Positions 24,533 through 32,136 of a stretch of DNA of 64,000 nt are shown here, piece after piece. Both the position numbers and the translations under genes were made by a program. Under the pieces are notes generated by a model. That model was given only the letters and a program-made list of their open reading frames with translations. It made no database searches and had not been told where the DNA came from. Source of the stretch: a virus; the IMG/VR virus record IMGVR_UViG_3300009034_000033, positions 1 to 64,000 of that record; one strand, 5' to 3'. How positions within the stretch are numbered: the stretch's first letter is position 1; the number at the start of each line of letters is the position of its first letter.

Positions 24533-25452
24533 TTTATTACCTCGATTATGTAATAGTACGAAGATTCATACAAGACTTCAAAAGAAATTGCGAAGGATCT
24601 CAATTCTTCTTTGAACTGGTTAAGAGTGGATAGATAACCATGGGTGAAAAGTTTCAACTGTATTTGGAATAGAAGATAATCCAATTCAGAAAAACCTAAA
24701 AATTCTCGAATAATTTTCGTTCCTTCCATTTCACCCAAAAAACTGAGAATAATATCTCTTTCATCTCTACTTCTGCCATGTAACACATCTGAAAGAATAA
24801 ACAGATTTGGTCCTCCACTACTTTCTGCTCTTGCTTTTATTGCTTCCCAAGTTTTTTCATTAGTCAAATCACCTATTATGCCAAAGTCATAGTTAGAAAC
24901 ATAAGATTCAGATTCTGCTATCCTTGTCAATCTTCCTATCTCGACCATTATATCATTTCTATCTACCAAAACACCTTCTCTTATAATACCATCGTCTTTT
25001 AACAACCTTAAAGCAATTGCTGGACCTCCACCTAAATCAAAACCGGTAGAAAATACTCTGCCTTTAAGAACATCAGAAATCCAAGGTTTTACAGCTAAAT
25101 GACGAAGCTGAAGCATTCCAAGATAGGCTCTAACATCAATATTTTCGTGGGTATTTATTTCGCCGGAAGAAGTAGCATAAGGCGATAGTAGGAAGGATTT
25201 TTCTCTCCATCTTTCTTCAATATTCGATTGATATTTCAAAATAGCTCCAATATCGAAATTTTGGATAGGAAAATTGGGAAGATTTAATTCATGCAAACAT
25301 CTTATAACTTCGATAGAAAAGTTTGGATGGATTGAATCTATATCTGAGAGATTGGCTTCTATATCTGGTAAAGTTTCTAAGAGAAGTTTCAATCTGCTTT
25401 CTCCAAGAAATCTTAAAAAATTCCGTAAGGTTTGAAGATCAGCACATCTCAT
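24529..25452 (-). CDS. Class I SAM-dependent methyltransferase
   Basis: 307 residues from an ATG overlapping the UDG stop. FDLGGGPAIALRLL (about 137-150) is motif I, and GVLVDRNDIMVEIGR is the acidic loop after strand 2. LFILSDVLHGRSRDERDIIL corresponds to the helix region of small-molecule O-methyltransferases. The N-terminal 130 residues resemble the helical dimerisation domain of that class. The substrate is unknown. There is no DNA-methylase catalytic motif (NPPY or PC). Confidence 0.65.
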   Translation of the reverse strand: MRCADLQTLRNFLRFLGESRLKLLLETLPDIEANLSDIDSIHPNFSIEVIRCLHELNLPNFPIQNFDIGAILKYQSNIEERWREKSFLLSPYATSSGEINTHENIDVRAYLGMLQLRHLAVKPWISDVLKGRVFSTGFDLGGGPAIALRLLKDDGIIREGVLVDRNDIMVEIGRLTRIAESESYVSNYDFGIIGDLTNEKTWEAIKARAESSGGPNLFILSDVLHGRSRDERDIILSFLGEMEGTKIIREFLGFSELDYLLFQIQLKLFTHGYLSTLNQFKEELRSFAISFEVLYESSYYYIIEVIK

Positions 25453-26048
25453 AATTCTATCCTTTCCCAATAATAATCAATCAACTCAACAAATCGTCGA
25501 ATATAGGCTGAAAGAATCAGTTTACTGGCACCTCGCATAATATATGAAGGATGATACATTGGTACAACAGTGAAAGTACCATTCCAATATTTCTGGTGGA
25601 CAAAATCAGAGATCTTTACCCTTCCAAGAAAAGCAGAAGTCGCATCTGCACCAAGAGGTATAACTAGAGTTGGATTCAAATATTCTATTTCTTTGATAAG
25701 AAAGGGAACACAAGCATTTTTCTCTTCAGTTTTTGAGGCTCGATTTCTGGGGGGATGGCATTTAACCAAATTGGTAGTAAAAAGATTGGATTTTTTCTTT
25801 GCTAGGGATCTTTTGAAGATTTCATCTAAAATCAAGCCCGATCCACCAGTGAATGGTATTTGAGTAGACATACAAGCTTGGCAAAGTGATTGGCCTATCA
25901 ATACAATAGGACTTTCTTTATTTCCATAACCAGGAGCAGATTGAGTAGAACCGCGAATATTAAGTCCTTGACATTTTCTACAGTTTCTAATTGCAGCTTC
26001 TAATTCATCCCAACCAATGGGTTCAAAATCTTCATTTTCTTTAGCCAT
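25449..26048 (-). CDS. Uracil-DNA glycosylase, family 4-like
   Basis: 199 residues. CRKC near residue 18-21, the later TNLVKCHPPRNR and a further Cys match the Fe-S ligand pattern of family 4 UDGs. PFTGGSGLILDEIF and MYHPSYIMR (His-Pro-Ser) are active-site motifs. Motif A is atypical (IGQSLC instead of GExPG). The enzyme removes uracil from DNA, consistent with a phage that keeps dUTP low and does not use uracil in its genome. Confidence 0.75.
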   Translation of the reverse strand: MAKENEDFEPIGWDELEAAIRNCRKCQGLNIRGSTQSAPGYGNKESPIVLIGQSLCQACMSTQIPFTGGSGLILDEIFKRSLAKKKSNLFTTNLVKCHPPRNRASKTEEKNACVPFLIKEIEYLNPTLVIPLGADATSAFLGRVKISDFVHQKYWNGTFTVVPMYHPSYIMRGASKLILSAYIRRFVELIDYYWERIEL

Positions 26049-26164
26049 ATTATTTCCTTTTTAGAGAAAGGGTAGGGATAGAGAAATGAGATTATATGTT
26101 CTTTCCCTTTAGTTAAAGTTGCTCTTTTCTCTACCCCTTTTCCCAGAATCAAAGCCAAGTCAGA

Positions 26165-26698
26165 TTACTTCTTGGTCTTTTTTGGCGGAGTCTTCTTCTT
26201 CTTCTTTGTTGAAGCCGAAGTTGACGAGGACTTTTTCTTCTGTGTCCCACCGCTCTTTTTCGGAGTTGGCTTTGGTTCCTCTTCCTGGTCCTTTTTCGGT
26301 CTTCCTCTATCACGTTCGACGATGGTTACATCATCATCATCTTTGTATCTGTTCCGATACCAGGCCAAGCAAGCTGCAGTAGTCCTAGCTCCCGGGATCT
26401 CTTCGCGGATTATCTCTGCCAGTTCACCGAAAGTCTTTTTGGCCAGAGTCTTGTCCTGCAAGAGTCTGAGAGCTACATCCTTTACACCTGAAACTCTCTT
26501 GACTTTCTTCTTTTCCGGTTTCTCGTTTTTTTCCTCAGTCAGACCTTTGGATCTGGTTGCGCATTCTTCCTGGTCTTCACAGATCTTGCATTCTGGTGAA
26601 TCTTCGAGGTAAAGACCTTTCTGAAAGCATTCAGTCTTTTCATCTTCTTCCGCTGTTTCATCAGTTACTTTTTCTTCTTTCACTTTCTTTTCTGCCAT
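26165..26698 (-). CDS. Basic-tailed protein with WYxxxY domain
   Basis: 177 residues from the ATG with AAGGAGAAA upstream. It has an acidic N-terminus and a knuckle CKICEDQEEC. A domain at about 85-135 (KKTFGELAEIIREEIPGARTTAACLAWYRNRY) resembles the C-terminus of the 32360 protein. A Lys/Ser/Pro-rich basic tail ends KKTKK. Such tails bind nucleic acid in histone-like proteins. It may be a phage DNA-organising or regulatory protein, but no specific function can be assigned. Confidence 0.6.
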   Translation of the reverse strand: MAEKKVKEEKVTDETAEEDEKTECFQKGLYLEDSPECKICEDQEECATRSKGLTEEKNEKPEKKKVKRVSGVKDVALRLLQDKTLAKKTFGELAEIIREEIPGARTTAACLAWYRNRYKDDDDVTIVERDRGRPKKDQEEEPKPTPKKSGGTQKKKSSSTSASTKKKKKTPPKKTKK

Positions 26699-26699
26699 T

Positions 26700-27188
26700 T
26701 TAATTTTTCTCCTTTTCTTCAGATTTTTCCCAATCAATTTCAGTTAAATCGGTATCATCTGAAGATTTCCCTCCGTATCCATAACGGAGAAAGATAATAA
26801 GTTGATTCAAAGTCGCTGTTTGATTACCAATGGATATTCTAATAGCATCCCTCCTTGAAATAAGCTGTTCTAAGATCGAAATAGGAAACCATAGAAGTGT
26901 ACGTTGAATTAGATCTCGAGAATTTTTTGCTTTCAAAATTGCTACTTTTCCCTTTCCCAAAATCTCTACTTCATACGGATTATCTTTTCGTCTTATTTTA
27001 TAAAGGTAGCCTTCAAATTTACTTCTACCTTCAACTCTAACAATATGGCTATAATCAACTTGGAAAGAATAGTTGGGGAATTTCTTTTCCCATTCTCTAA
27101 GAATGGTATCAAATCTTCTATCAAACTGATAAACCCAGATCAGGGTATTATTGATCTTTTTTATTCCCATTCTCAAAGAAAGTTTCAT
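26700..27188 (-). CDS. Hypothetical protein
   Basis: 162 residues, beta-rich first half and an acidic C-terminus. Not recognised. The ATG overlaps the stop of the sigma-like gene (ATGA) with AAAGGGA upstream, so the two are probably co-translated. Confidence 0.55.
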   Translation of the reverse strand: MKLSLRMGIKKINNTLIWVYQFDRRFDTILREWEKKFPNYSFQVDYSHIVRVEGRSKFEGYLYKIRRKDNPYEVEILGKGKVAILKAKNSRDLIQRTLLWFPISILEQLISRRDAIRISIGNQTATLNQLIIFLRYGYGGKSSDDTDLTEIDWEKSEEKEKN

Positions 27189-27844
27189 TTGGTTTCCCTT
27201 TCTATTTCTTCCTTCAGTTTTCTTGCTTTGTCCCGAATCTCCTTTCTACATTTAGTATATCTCGTGAGAGACAAATTCAAACTCGTTCTAATTATTTCCC
27301 CCGAGATTTTTATTGTATCAGCATTGTATACATGGTGTCCTTGAGCTCTCAAATGTGCTTTTCTAAGTCGTCTTTCTTCAGCTATTTGAAGAGTTTTTTC
27401 CGAAGGACTTTCAATTTCGGAAAAAACTCGAAGAGCATCTGGACTTAGTCTTTGTTTCAAAGCATATTCAAAGGACTCAATTTCAATTTCTGCTTCAATT
27501 TCTAATCTTTCTTCTAACAACTCCTTTCCCATTAACCGTATCTTTTCCTCGAATCTTTTTGGAGTGCCCCAATGATCACGAATTAAGGTTAAGACGTGCA
27601 ATTTAGTTGCTCTCGCCAAAATTTTATCGAAATTAGGTCGATCTCCATAATCTCTTTCAATCTGGAGAGAAATCAAGAAAATTTCTTGGAGCAAATCTTC
27701 TTGTTCAAGGAAAGGATTGCCTGCAATTTTGTGCTTAAAAGCTAGAGCCTCGAAATATTCTTGATAAGGGGAGAGTTCAGAATCTTCTTCTTCATCTTCT
27801 TCAGCCCTAACTTTGCCATCAATTTTGGGCGTTCTCCTTACCAT
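27185..27844 (-). CDS. Divergent sigma-70-like factor
   Basis: 219 residues. Residues about 30-98 look like sigma region 2: hydrophobic helix YQEYFEALAFKH, then EQEDLLQEIFLISLQIERDY (the D-L-x-Q-E motif) and NFDKILARATKLHVLTLIRDH. The C-terminal part, LRKAHLRAQG and LNLSLTRYTKCRKEIR, could be the region 4 helix-turn-helix. Similarity is visible by pattern only. It would direct host RNA polymerase to phage promoters, perhaps those near 35 and 37 kb, but no promoter link is shown here. Confidence 0.5.
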   Translation of the reverse strand: MVRRTPKIDGKVRAEEDEEEDSELSPYQEYFEALAFKHKIAGNPFLEQEDLLQEIFLISLQIERDYGDRPNFDKILARATKLHVLTLIRDHWGTPKRFEEKIRLMGKELLEERLEIEAEIEIESFEYALKQRLSPDALRVFSEIESPSEKTLQIAEERRLRKAHLRAQGHHVYNADTIKISGEIIRTSLNLSLTRYTKCRKEIRDKARKLKEEIERETK

Positions 27845-27856
27845 CTTTTCTCCTTT

Positions 27857-28150
27857 TTAGCAGACGATTCTCTTTATACGTTCAATCTTGCTTTGGAGAG
27901 AAGAGGCTGCTTGGGTTGAATAGAGAAATTGTTCTTTTGCTGTATCCAACCCTTGTTGTTTAAGATTGAGTTTAGCTTTGAGATTATCCAGAACTTCTTG
28001 GAATTCTGAAGCAATTGATTCTCCCAGCATTTTTGCAGGATCCAATATTTTGAGATCCCCTGTAGAAGCTGCCGTTCGAATCATTTTGATTAAGCGGATT
28101 TTATTAACTCTAAAGTCCGCAGTAATTAGAGCCTCAGGGATTGGGGGCAT
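27857..28150 (-). CDS. Hypothetical helical protein
   Basis: 97 residues with a long coiled-coil-like C-terminal half (LKAKLNLKQQGLDTAKEQFL). Not recognised. It lies upstream of the sigma-like gene with a 12-base gap. Confidence 0.55.
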   Translation of the reverse strand: MPPIPEALITADFRVNKIRLIKMIRTAASTGDLKILDPAKMLGESIASEFQEVLDNLKAKLNLKQQGLDTAKEQFLYSTQAASSLQSKIERIKRIVC

Positions 28151-28164
28151 TCAGTTCACCTCCT

Positions 28165-28362
28165 TCAACTATTTCTTTTCGTATCATTCAAGACAAAGCC
28201 AATGATCTCTTGAAAGATCCTGTCATCTCTCAAAGCTTCTTCGAGTGCATCCCAGACTTGATCTTTTGTAGAGCCAAAGAATTCATCTTCTCTTGGATTA
28301 AGTCTTTCGAATCGTTCTCTGGTCAAAACAATTCTTTTAGGTGTTCTTCTTACTCTTGCCAT
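28165..28362 (-). CDS. Small basic protein
   Basis: 65 residues from the ATG at 28362 with AGGTGATAGGA upstream. The basic N-terminus (ARVRRTPKRIVLTRERFERL) resembles DNA- or RNA-binding tails and is similar in style to the start of the sigma-like protein (VRRTPK). Unknown function. Confidence 0.5.
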   Translation of the reverse strand: MARVRRTPKRIVLTRERFERLNPREDEFFGSTKDQVWDALEEALRDDRIFQEIIGFVLNDTKRNS

Positions 28363-28371
28363 TCCTATCAC

Positions 28372-29019
28372 CTAATCCCTTTTCTTATAATCAGAAACTT
28401 CTTGAACATTGCCTTTCCTGGTTTCTTTTTGACTGACCTCAACTCTAAATCTACCTCTAAGTTGTGGTTCCTGATCAGGTTTTGCTTTCCTTTGAAGACC
28501 ATAGGTTTTCCAATAGCTATCGAAATCAAGATCCCGAAAACCTAATTGGAAAGGAATGTCTTTCATGATTGCCCAAGGTTTAATCCTACTACTGAAGTAA
28601 GAAGGACTACAACCTACCATTGGTTTCCCAATATTCATGCCACCCTTTTCAAGGTAAGTTAGAAATTGAGCAAGGGATTTGAGAGAAGTCTTAACTTCGT
28701 GTGTTTCTCCGGTGATATAACTACCACATTCCCTTTCAACTTCTTCTCCCCCATCAGAAACTTTCTGAGTAGGGAAGGTTTCAGCGATTCGATCCCAAGC
28801 TTCTCTTGAAACTCCGATAAGCATTTTTATTGGAAAACTAGCGAAAATAGAACCGTTTCTATATTTCGGCTTTTTTTGGATACAATATACTCTATCTCCC
28901 CAACTCATTCTGGAGAGTTGACGAAGGGAAACTCTTCTTGAAATTCCGAATTTTTTCCCTTCTTTGGCAAAGTTCTCAATTGAATAATATTTCTTACCGA
29001 TCCAATGAATCCAATCCAT
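28372..29019 (-). CDS. Hypothetical phage protein
   Basis: 215 residues. The N-terminus (WIGKKYYSIENFAKEGKKFG then SRRVSLRQLSRMSWGDRVY) looks like a conserved phage hypothetical family, but I cannot name it. The C-terminal half is basic and beta-rich. Five bases separate it from the zinc-finger gene upstream. Confidence 0.5.
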   Translation of the reverse strand: MDWIHWIGKKYYSIENFAKEGKKFGISRRVSLRQLSRMSWGDRVYCIQKKPKYRNGSIFASFPIKMLIGVSREAWDRIAETFPTQKVSDGGEEVERECGSYITGETHEVKTSLKSLAQFLTYLEKGGMNIGKPMVGCSPSYFSSRIKPWAIMKDIPFQLGFRDLDFDSYWKTYGLQRKAKPDQEPQLRGRFRVEVSQKETRKGNVQEVSDYKKRD

Positions 29020-29023
29020 ATTT

Positions 29024-29263
29024 TTACCTCTCTTTAATTTTTGGAGTTCGAGGAGTTCTGGCTACCACGTCTTTTATACTTTCTTTTACAAATCTTTCAA
29101 AGGAATCTTCATCTACAACCCCCTTTTTAAGATTCTCTTTGTGTTCCAATGTTCCAATATGTCTGCCCCAATTCTCCCTTCCAACTGATAGATCGCAATA
29201 TTTACACCAAATATTACAAGGGAGATTTGCGAAATATCTTTCTACTTCATCTTTGGAAAGCAT
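29024..29263 (-). CDS. C2H2 zinc-finger protein (U1-like spacing)
   Basis: 79 residues. CKYC followed by 12 residues, then His, five residues and His (GRHIGTLEHK) gives the spacing of U1/matrin-type C2H2 fingers, which is rare in bacterial viruses. The remainder is charged. It could bind RNA or DNA; the target is unknown. Confidence 0.6.
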   Translation of the reverse strand: MLSKDEVERYFANLPCNIWCKYCDLSVGRENWGRHIGTLEHKENLKKGVVDEDSFERFVKESIKDVVARTPRTPKIKER

Positions 29264-29272
29264 ATTATCTCC

Positions 29273-29584
29273 TTAATAAAGGGGTACTGACCAGAATTCT
29301 CTACATCTATCACAACCATGATCCATATTACCAGAATCTGGTCCTGCTTCAGAAAAATCTACCAAAACATGGCCTTTGATAGAACAAATGATTCTTCCCA
29401 CCACTCTATATTTAATGAGATAATAGATTTCTGAAATAACAGACCAGATAAGACCGCGTTTGGTTGGAGTCTTTTGTTCTCTTGTTATTTCACCAGTATC
29501 ATAATCCCAATCCGCTTGACATTCATTGAGATAAACAAATCTCTGAAATCCGATCCATTCTCTGAATTTCTTTAGAATTCCCAT
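29273..29584 (-). CDS. Hypothetical protein with CxxC
   Basis: 103 residues with a central hydrophobic stretch (IWSVISEIYYLIKY) and C-terminal CDRC. Not recognised. Its leader contains the large inverted repeat at 29651-29734. Confidence 0.5.
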   Translation of the reverse strand: MGILKKFREWIGFQRFVYLNECQADWDYDTGEITREQKTPTKRGLIWSVISEIYYLIKYRVVGRIICSIKGHVLVDFSEAGPDSGNMDHGCDRCREFWSVPLY

Positions 29585-29650
29585 TTTTCATCTCTCCTTT
29601 GAAAACAAAATATCAAACCAATTTCTCCCGGTTCAAATTTGGCCCAAAAT

Positions 29651-29734
29651 GGTCCCTCAGCCATCTTAGAATATCATTTAAGATATTGTATCAACTAATT
29701 TCATTTATAATCTTAGAGGGATGGCTGTGGGATC
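29651..29734 (-). promoter_or_regulatory. Long RNA stem-loop in the 29585-29737 gap
   Basis: Bases 29653-29665 pair with 29720-29732 (13 bp with one T-T mismatch), capped inside by AATATC/GATATT. It starts four bases after the upstream stop codon. A second hairpin (CCAAATTT...AAATTGG) follows before the next start. No T-run marks it as a simple terminator; leader control or RNA processing is possible. Confidence 0.5.
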
Positions 29735-29737
29735 CGG

Positions 29738-30043
29738 TTAATTCATTTGGAGATGATAGCAGATCTCTTTACCTCGTTTTGATACTTTGACAGCTATCTT
29801 CTTTGTATGTATCATCTCCCAAAGAGCGAAATATGTCTTTTTTCTTAGCTTTGCTGGATCAGCAAATACTTTAGTATGCTTTGAGAGTTTTACTTTGTGT
29901 TGGATAGCAGCACAGATCTCAGAGACAGTTGCTGCACTACCATCCTTTGAAATTTCTTCCAAGACTTCATAAGTGAAATAACCCCAAGAGGCTATTCGAA
30001 AAGGATTTCCTTTCTTCTGTTTCTTTTTCTTTTTTGTTGCCAT
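29738..30043 (-). CDS. Probable winged-helix protein
   Basis: 101 residues. The basic N-terminus (ATKKKKKQKKG) is followed by a domain whose pattern (FTYEVLEEISKDGSAATVSEICAAI and later LWEMIHTKKIAVKVSKRGKEI) fits a winged helix with a beta wing. A DNA-binding or transcriptional role is inferred. Confidence 0.5.
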   Translation of the reverse strand: MATKKKKKQKKGNPFRIASWGYFTYEVLEEISKDGSAATVSEICAAIQHKVKLSKHTKVFADPAKLRKKTYFALWEMIHTKKIAVKVSKRGKEICYHLQMN

Positions 30044-30044
30044 T

Positions 30045-30293
30045 TTATCTCCTTATTCTTTGTCCGGATTGGAAAAATTTCTTATCAATTCCATCCGAAA
30101 TAGTTGGTTCACAAACCCCCAAGAATTCGATTGAATTTTTGGCTTCTTCTAAGGAAATCATCTTAGCTCGAGATTCTCCATCAAAGATCAATACTCTTTT
30201 GGTTAAAGTTTGAGCAAAAACATCTTGATCTTTGTAGAATCCAAAACCAAGAGAAACTGAAGATTTTACTTTCGCTTTAAGCCATTTTGCCAT
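30045..30293 (-). CDS. Hypothetical basic protein
   Basis: 82 residues, mixed alpha/beta, basic at both ends. Not recognised. One base separates it from the winged-helix gene start region; it forms part of the small-gene array. Confidence 0.45.
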   Translation of the reverse strand: MAKWLKAKVKSSVSLGFGFYKDQDVFAQTLTKRVLIFDGESRAKMISLEEAKNSIEFLGVCEPTISDGIDKKFFQSGQRIRR

Positions 30294-30296
30294 TTT

Positions 30297-30623
30297 TCAT
30301 TCTCCAGTTTTGGGATAAAATTCAAGCTTTCTCATACCTCCGAATATAGTTTGAATTTCAAATTCCATTCCACATTGCTCAAGAAGCCAAATGAGTCCGT
30401 GAGGTCCTTCACCTCTATAACCAAATGAAAAACCGTCAAGAACCAAAATAGCTTCAGAACCATGGATATAAGTGGAAAATTCATCACTGATTTCCATTAT
30501 TACAACTTTGATAATTCTTCCCAGTTCACCGCGATATTTGAGAAACTGTTCCTTACTATATTCGGTTACACCAGCAGGAAATTCGTCTTGATAGATTTCT
30601 CTTTTCAATCCTTGACTGCCCAT
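30297..30623 (-). CDS. Hypothetical protein
   Basis: 108 residues, alpha/beta, with no known motif. GGGGAGGTG lies upstream of the ATG. This gene is directly downstream of hammerhead-like element 1; cleavage there would leave it on an RNA with a 5' hairpin. Confidence 0.5.
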   Translation of the reverse strand: MGSQGLKREIYQDEFPAGVTEYSKEQFLKYRGELGRIIKVVIMEISDEFSTYIHGSEAILVLDGFSFGYRGEGPHGLIWLLEQCGMEFEIQTIFGGMRKLEFYPKTGE

Positions 30624-30666
30624 GCATTTTCACCTCCCCTTTACAAAAATTTGGAGATTGGTATTA

Positions 30667-30765
30667 TCTGAAGAGATTTGGCTGCTCATTCAGCTTCAAG
30701 CCACCACGCTTGAAGGATAGAACATAAACCACCTCCTTTTTATGTTCTATTTCGCTTTAGTCAGA
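30667..30765 (-). ncRNA. Hammerhead-ribozyme-like RNA, copy 1
   Basis: Minus-strand order: C-GAAA (30754-30750); a 12-bp stem III (30750-30739 with 30728-30717, AUAG.../...CUAU) whose loop is AAGGAGGUGG; a single C at 30716, the cleavage-site position; an 8-bp stem I (30715-30708 with 30701-30694) with loop GUGGUG; then CUGAAUGA (30693-30686). G-C and C-G pairs open stem II, with UCUGA/UCAGA (30761-30765 with 30667-30671) closing it. Compared with the hammerhead core CUGAUGA there is one extra A. It begins at the stop codon of the 30757 gene. Activity is untested. Confidence 0.65.
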
Positions 30766-31095
30766 GTGAATGGATAGAGTTGAATCTTGAGAGATTGCTT
30801 CTCCAGTTTCAATGTCTATCATTATTCCATTTCTAATTTTCACTGTTTTTGGCCAATTATCAAAACCGATTTGAATCTTCTCTCTAGCTGCTCTAAGAGC
30901 TGATCTATCTTCAGTAAATTGACCAAGATTAGTGATTCTGGTCTCTCCGTGATGCAGATCACATTCGATCAACAAATAGATTTCCCCTTCCCCTCCTTTA
31001 AGAATACTATCCACAAAAGCTGCTGCTTCTACATAAGTATTCAAAGGATAGCGGGCTTTATCTCTCAAATCTCTGATTGCTTCTTCTCTAGTCAT
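30757..31095 (-). CDS. Hypothetical protein
   Basis: 112 residues, alpha/beta. It contains YLLIECDLHHGETRITNLGQFTEDR-like strands with a His-His pair; no family identified. Its last codons and stop form the 5' part of hammerhead-like element 1. Confidence 0.5.
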   Translation of the reverse strand: MTREEAIRDLRDKARYPLNTYVEAAAFVDSILKGGEGEIYLLIECDLHHGETRITNLGQFTEDRSALRAAREKIQIGFDNWPKTVKIRNGIMIDIETGEAISQDSTLSIHSD

Positions 31096-31128
31096 GGTTT
31101 AATCCGTCCCTTCTATATTCTTAATACA

Positions 31129-31398
31129 TTATCCTAACAAACTTCCTACAGCTTTGGCATGATTATCTCTTGCTCTAGCAAACTGAAATCCTCTGGTTTT
31201 ATCGGTAAACTTCTTATATATGCCAGTCGGTTTATAGAACACTATTACACAATCATCATACAAATAGGCTTCTACTTCTCGACTTCTATATTCATAAAGT
31301 TTCTTGAATCCCTTTGGAGCACAGTTAACTTTTTCTCCATCATCATACCAATTTATTTTTGCCTCAAATTCAGCGGCTTTTATTTGATGATCATTCAC
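31129..31398 (-). CDS. Hypothetical protein (GTG start)
   Basis: 89 residues from a GTG with GGAGGT at good spacing, the SD being inside the end of the preceding 27-residue gene. The beta-rich core (VEAYLYDDCVIVFYKPTGIYKKF) is vaguely like KTSC-type small domains, but I would not assign it. Confidence 0.5.
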   Translation of the reverse strand: MNDHQIKAAEFEAKINWYDDGEKVNCAPKGFKKLYEYRSREVEAYLYDDCVIVFYKPTGIYKKFTDKTRGFQFARARDNHAKAVGSLLG

Positions 31399-31402
31399 TT
31401 TT

Positions 31403-31486
31403 CTACCTCCATCCTCGTTTGAATAGAAAACCGAGAAAAAGTTCGATCGCCATTCCCGAGGAAATAATAACTACCGAATAAATCAT
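31403..31486 (-). CDS. 27-residue membrane peptide
   Basis: A tiny frame with a very strong SD (AAGGAGGGGG). It encodes a hydrophobic peptide ending in basic residues (FKRGWR). It ends just before the GTG of the next gene and begins after hammerhead-like element 2. Its good signals make it a plausible small membrane protein. Confidence 0.5.
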   Translation of the reverse strand: MIYSVVIISSGMAIELFLGFLFKRGWR

Positions 31487-31501
31487 TCTAACCCCCTCCT
31501 T

Positions 31502-31610
31502 TTTTATCTGACGAACATTGGCTGCTCATTCAACCCAAATCCACCACGATGTGACGATAGAGACCGGAATCATTTCAAATCCCTCCTCTTCATTTTAGTT
31601 CTGATAATCA
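31502..31610 (-). ncRNA. Decayed hammerhead-like RNA, copy 2
   Basis: Aligns with copies 1, 3 and 4: CUAU-C with the C at 31556, the GUGGUG loop at 31547-31542, and UUGAAUGAGCAGCC. However, core C3 is U, the CGAAA segment reads CUAAA (and contains the upstream gene's stop), the first stem I pair is G-G and another pair is C-U. Stem III is imperfect. It probably no longer cleaves. Confidence 0.5.
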
Positions 31611-31939
31611 AAAAATTCTATTTTACACTTGCATTTTTTAGATTTCAAGATTTCAATCTGTTCTTCGAGAGTCTGCCATTCCTCTACATTACCTCCATAG
31701 CAAACTCTTTTTTTCATTTTCATCGGATTAAAACCACGTGAAAGCATTTCCTTCCTAACCAGGTAAAGGATATGCCATAATTTTTCTGGACAGTTTTCGA
31801 ATACAAGAGTTTGTGGATGATTTCTCCATCCTTTAAGATTATTAGTTATTACAGAATAGATTGTCCATCCTTCATGCCACATAGATCTTAAATGTATGTC
31901 GCATAAATATGGAATCAACTTTTCATCCCATATTCTCAT
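31595..31939 (-). CDS. Hypothetical protein
   Basis: 114 residues from the ATG at 31939, which has AAAGGATGAT upstream; an earlier in-frame ATG at 31975 lacks an SD and lies right after hammerhead-like element 3. Rich in Trp, Cys and Lys near the C-terminus (KSKKCKCK). Not recognised. Confidence 0.5.
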   Translation of the reverse strand: MRIWDEKLIPYLCDIHLRSMWHEGWTIYSVITNNLKGWRNHPQTLVFENCPEKLWHILYLVRKEMLSRGFNPMKMKKRVCYGGNVEEWQTLEEQIEILKSKKCKCKIEFFDYQN

Positions 31940-31984
31940 AGTATCATCCTTTATTAACCAACGACCGTAACCCATAAAAGTATT

Positions 31985-32065
31985 CTGAATATTGGCTGCT
32001 CATTCAGCCCAAATCCACCACGATTTGGGGATAGGGGGTTAAACCCCCTATTTCGCAATATTCAG
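31985..32065 (-). ncRNA. Hammerhead-ribozyme-like RNA, copy 3
   Basis: The most compact copy. C-GAAA (32055-32051); 9-bp stem III (AUAGGGGGU/ACCCCCUAU, loop UUA); cleavage-position C at 32030; 8-bp stem I CCCAAAUC/GAUUUGGG with loop GUGGUG; core CUGAAUGA (32007-32000). Stem II has two pairs, an AGCC bulge, then nine pairs (32057-32065 with 31985-31993). Every stem sequence differs from copy 1 but pairing is retained. It lies about 70 nt past the 32134 gene. Confidence 0.68.
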
Positions 32066-32071
32066 TTGTAG

Positions 32072-32136
32072 ATCTATCGTTTTAGCTCCATTTTATTATA
32101 TCTCCTTAGTTAGATTTCCTTGATTAAATCTCCTTA
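32072..32136 (-). repeat. Three tandem AACTAAGGAGAT-like repeats
   Basis: On the minus strand the motif AACTAAGGAGAT, AATCAAGGAAAT, AACTAAGGAGAT recurs every 14-15 nt right at the stop codon of the 32134 gene. The last copy would serve as SD for a five-codon frame (MELKR). No larger gene follows before the ribozyme-like element. Confidence 0.4.

Noticed and set aside
26119-26612. Plus-strand frames over the 26165 gene
   Set aside because: Poly-Phe and Ser runs mirror the Lys-rich tail on the other strand.
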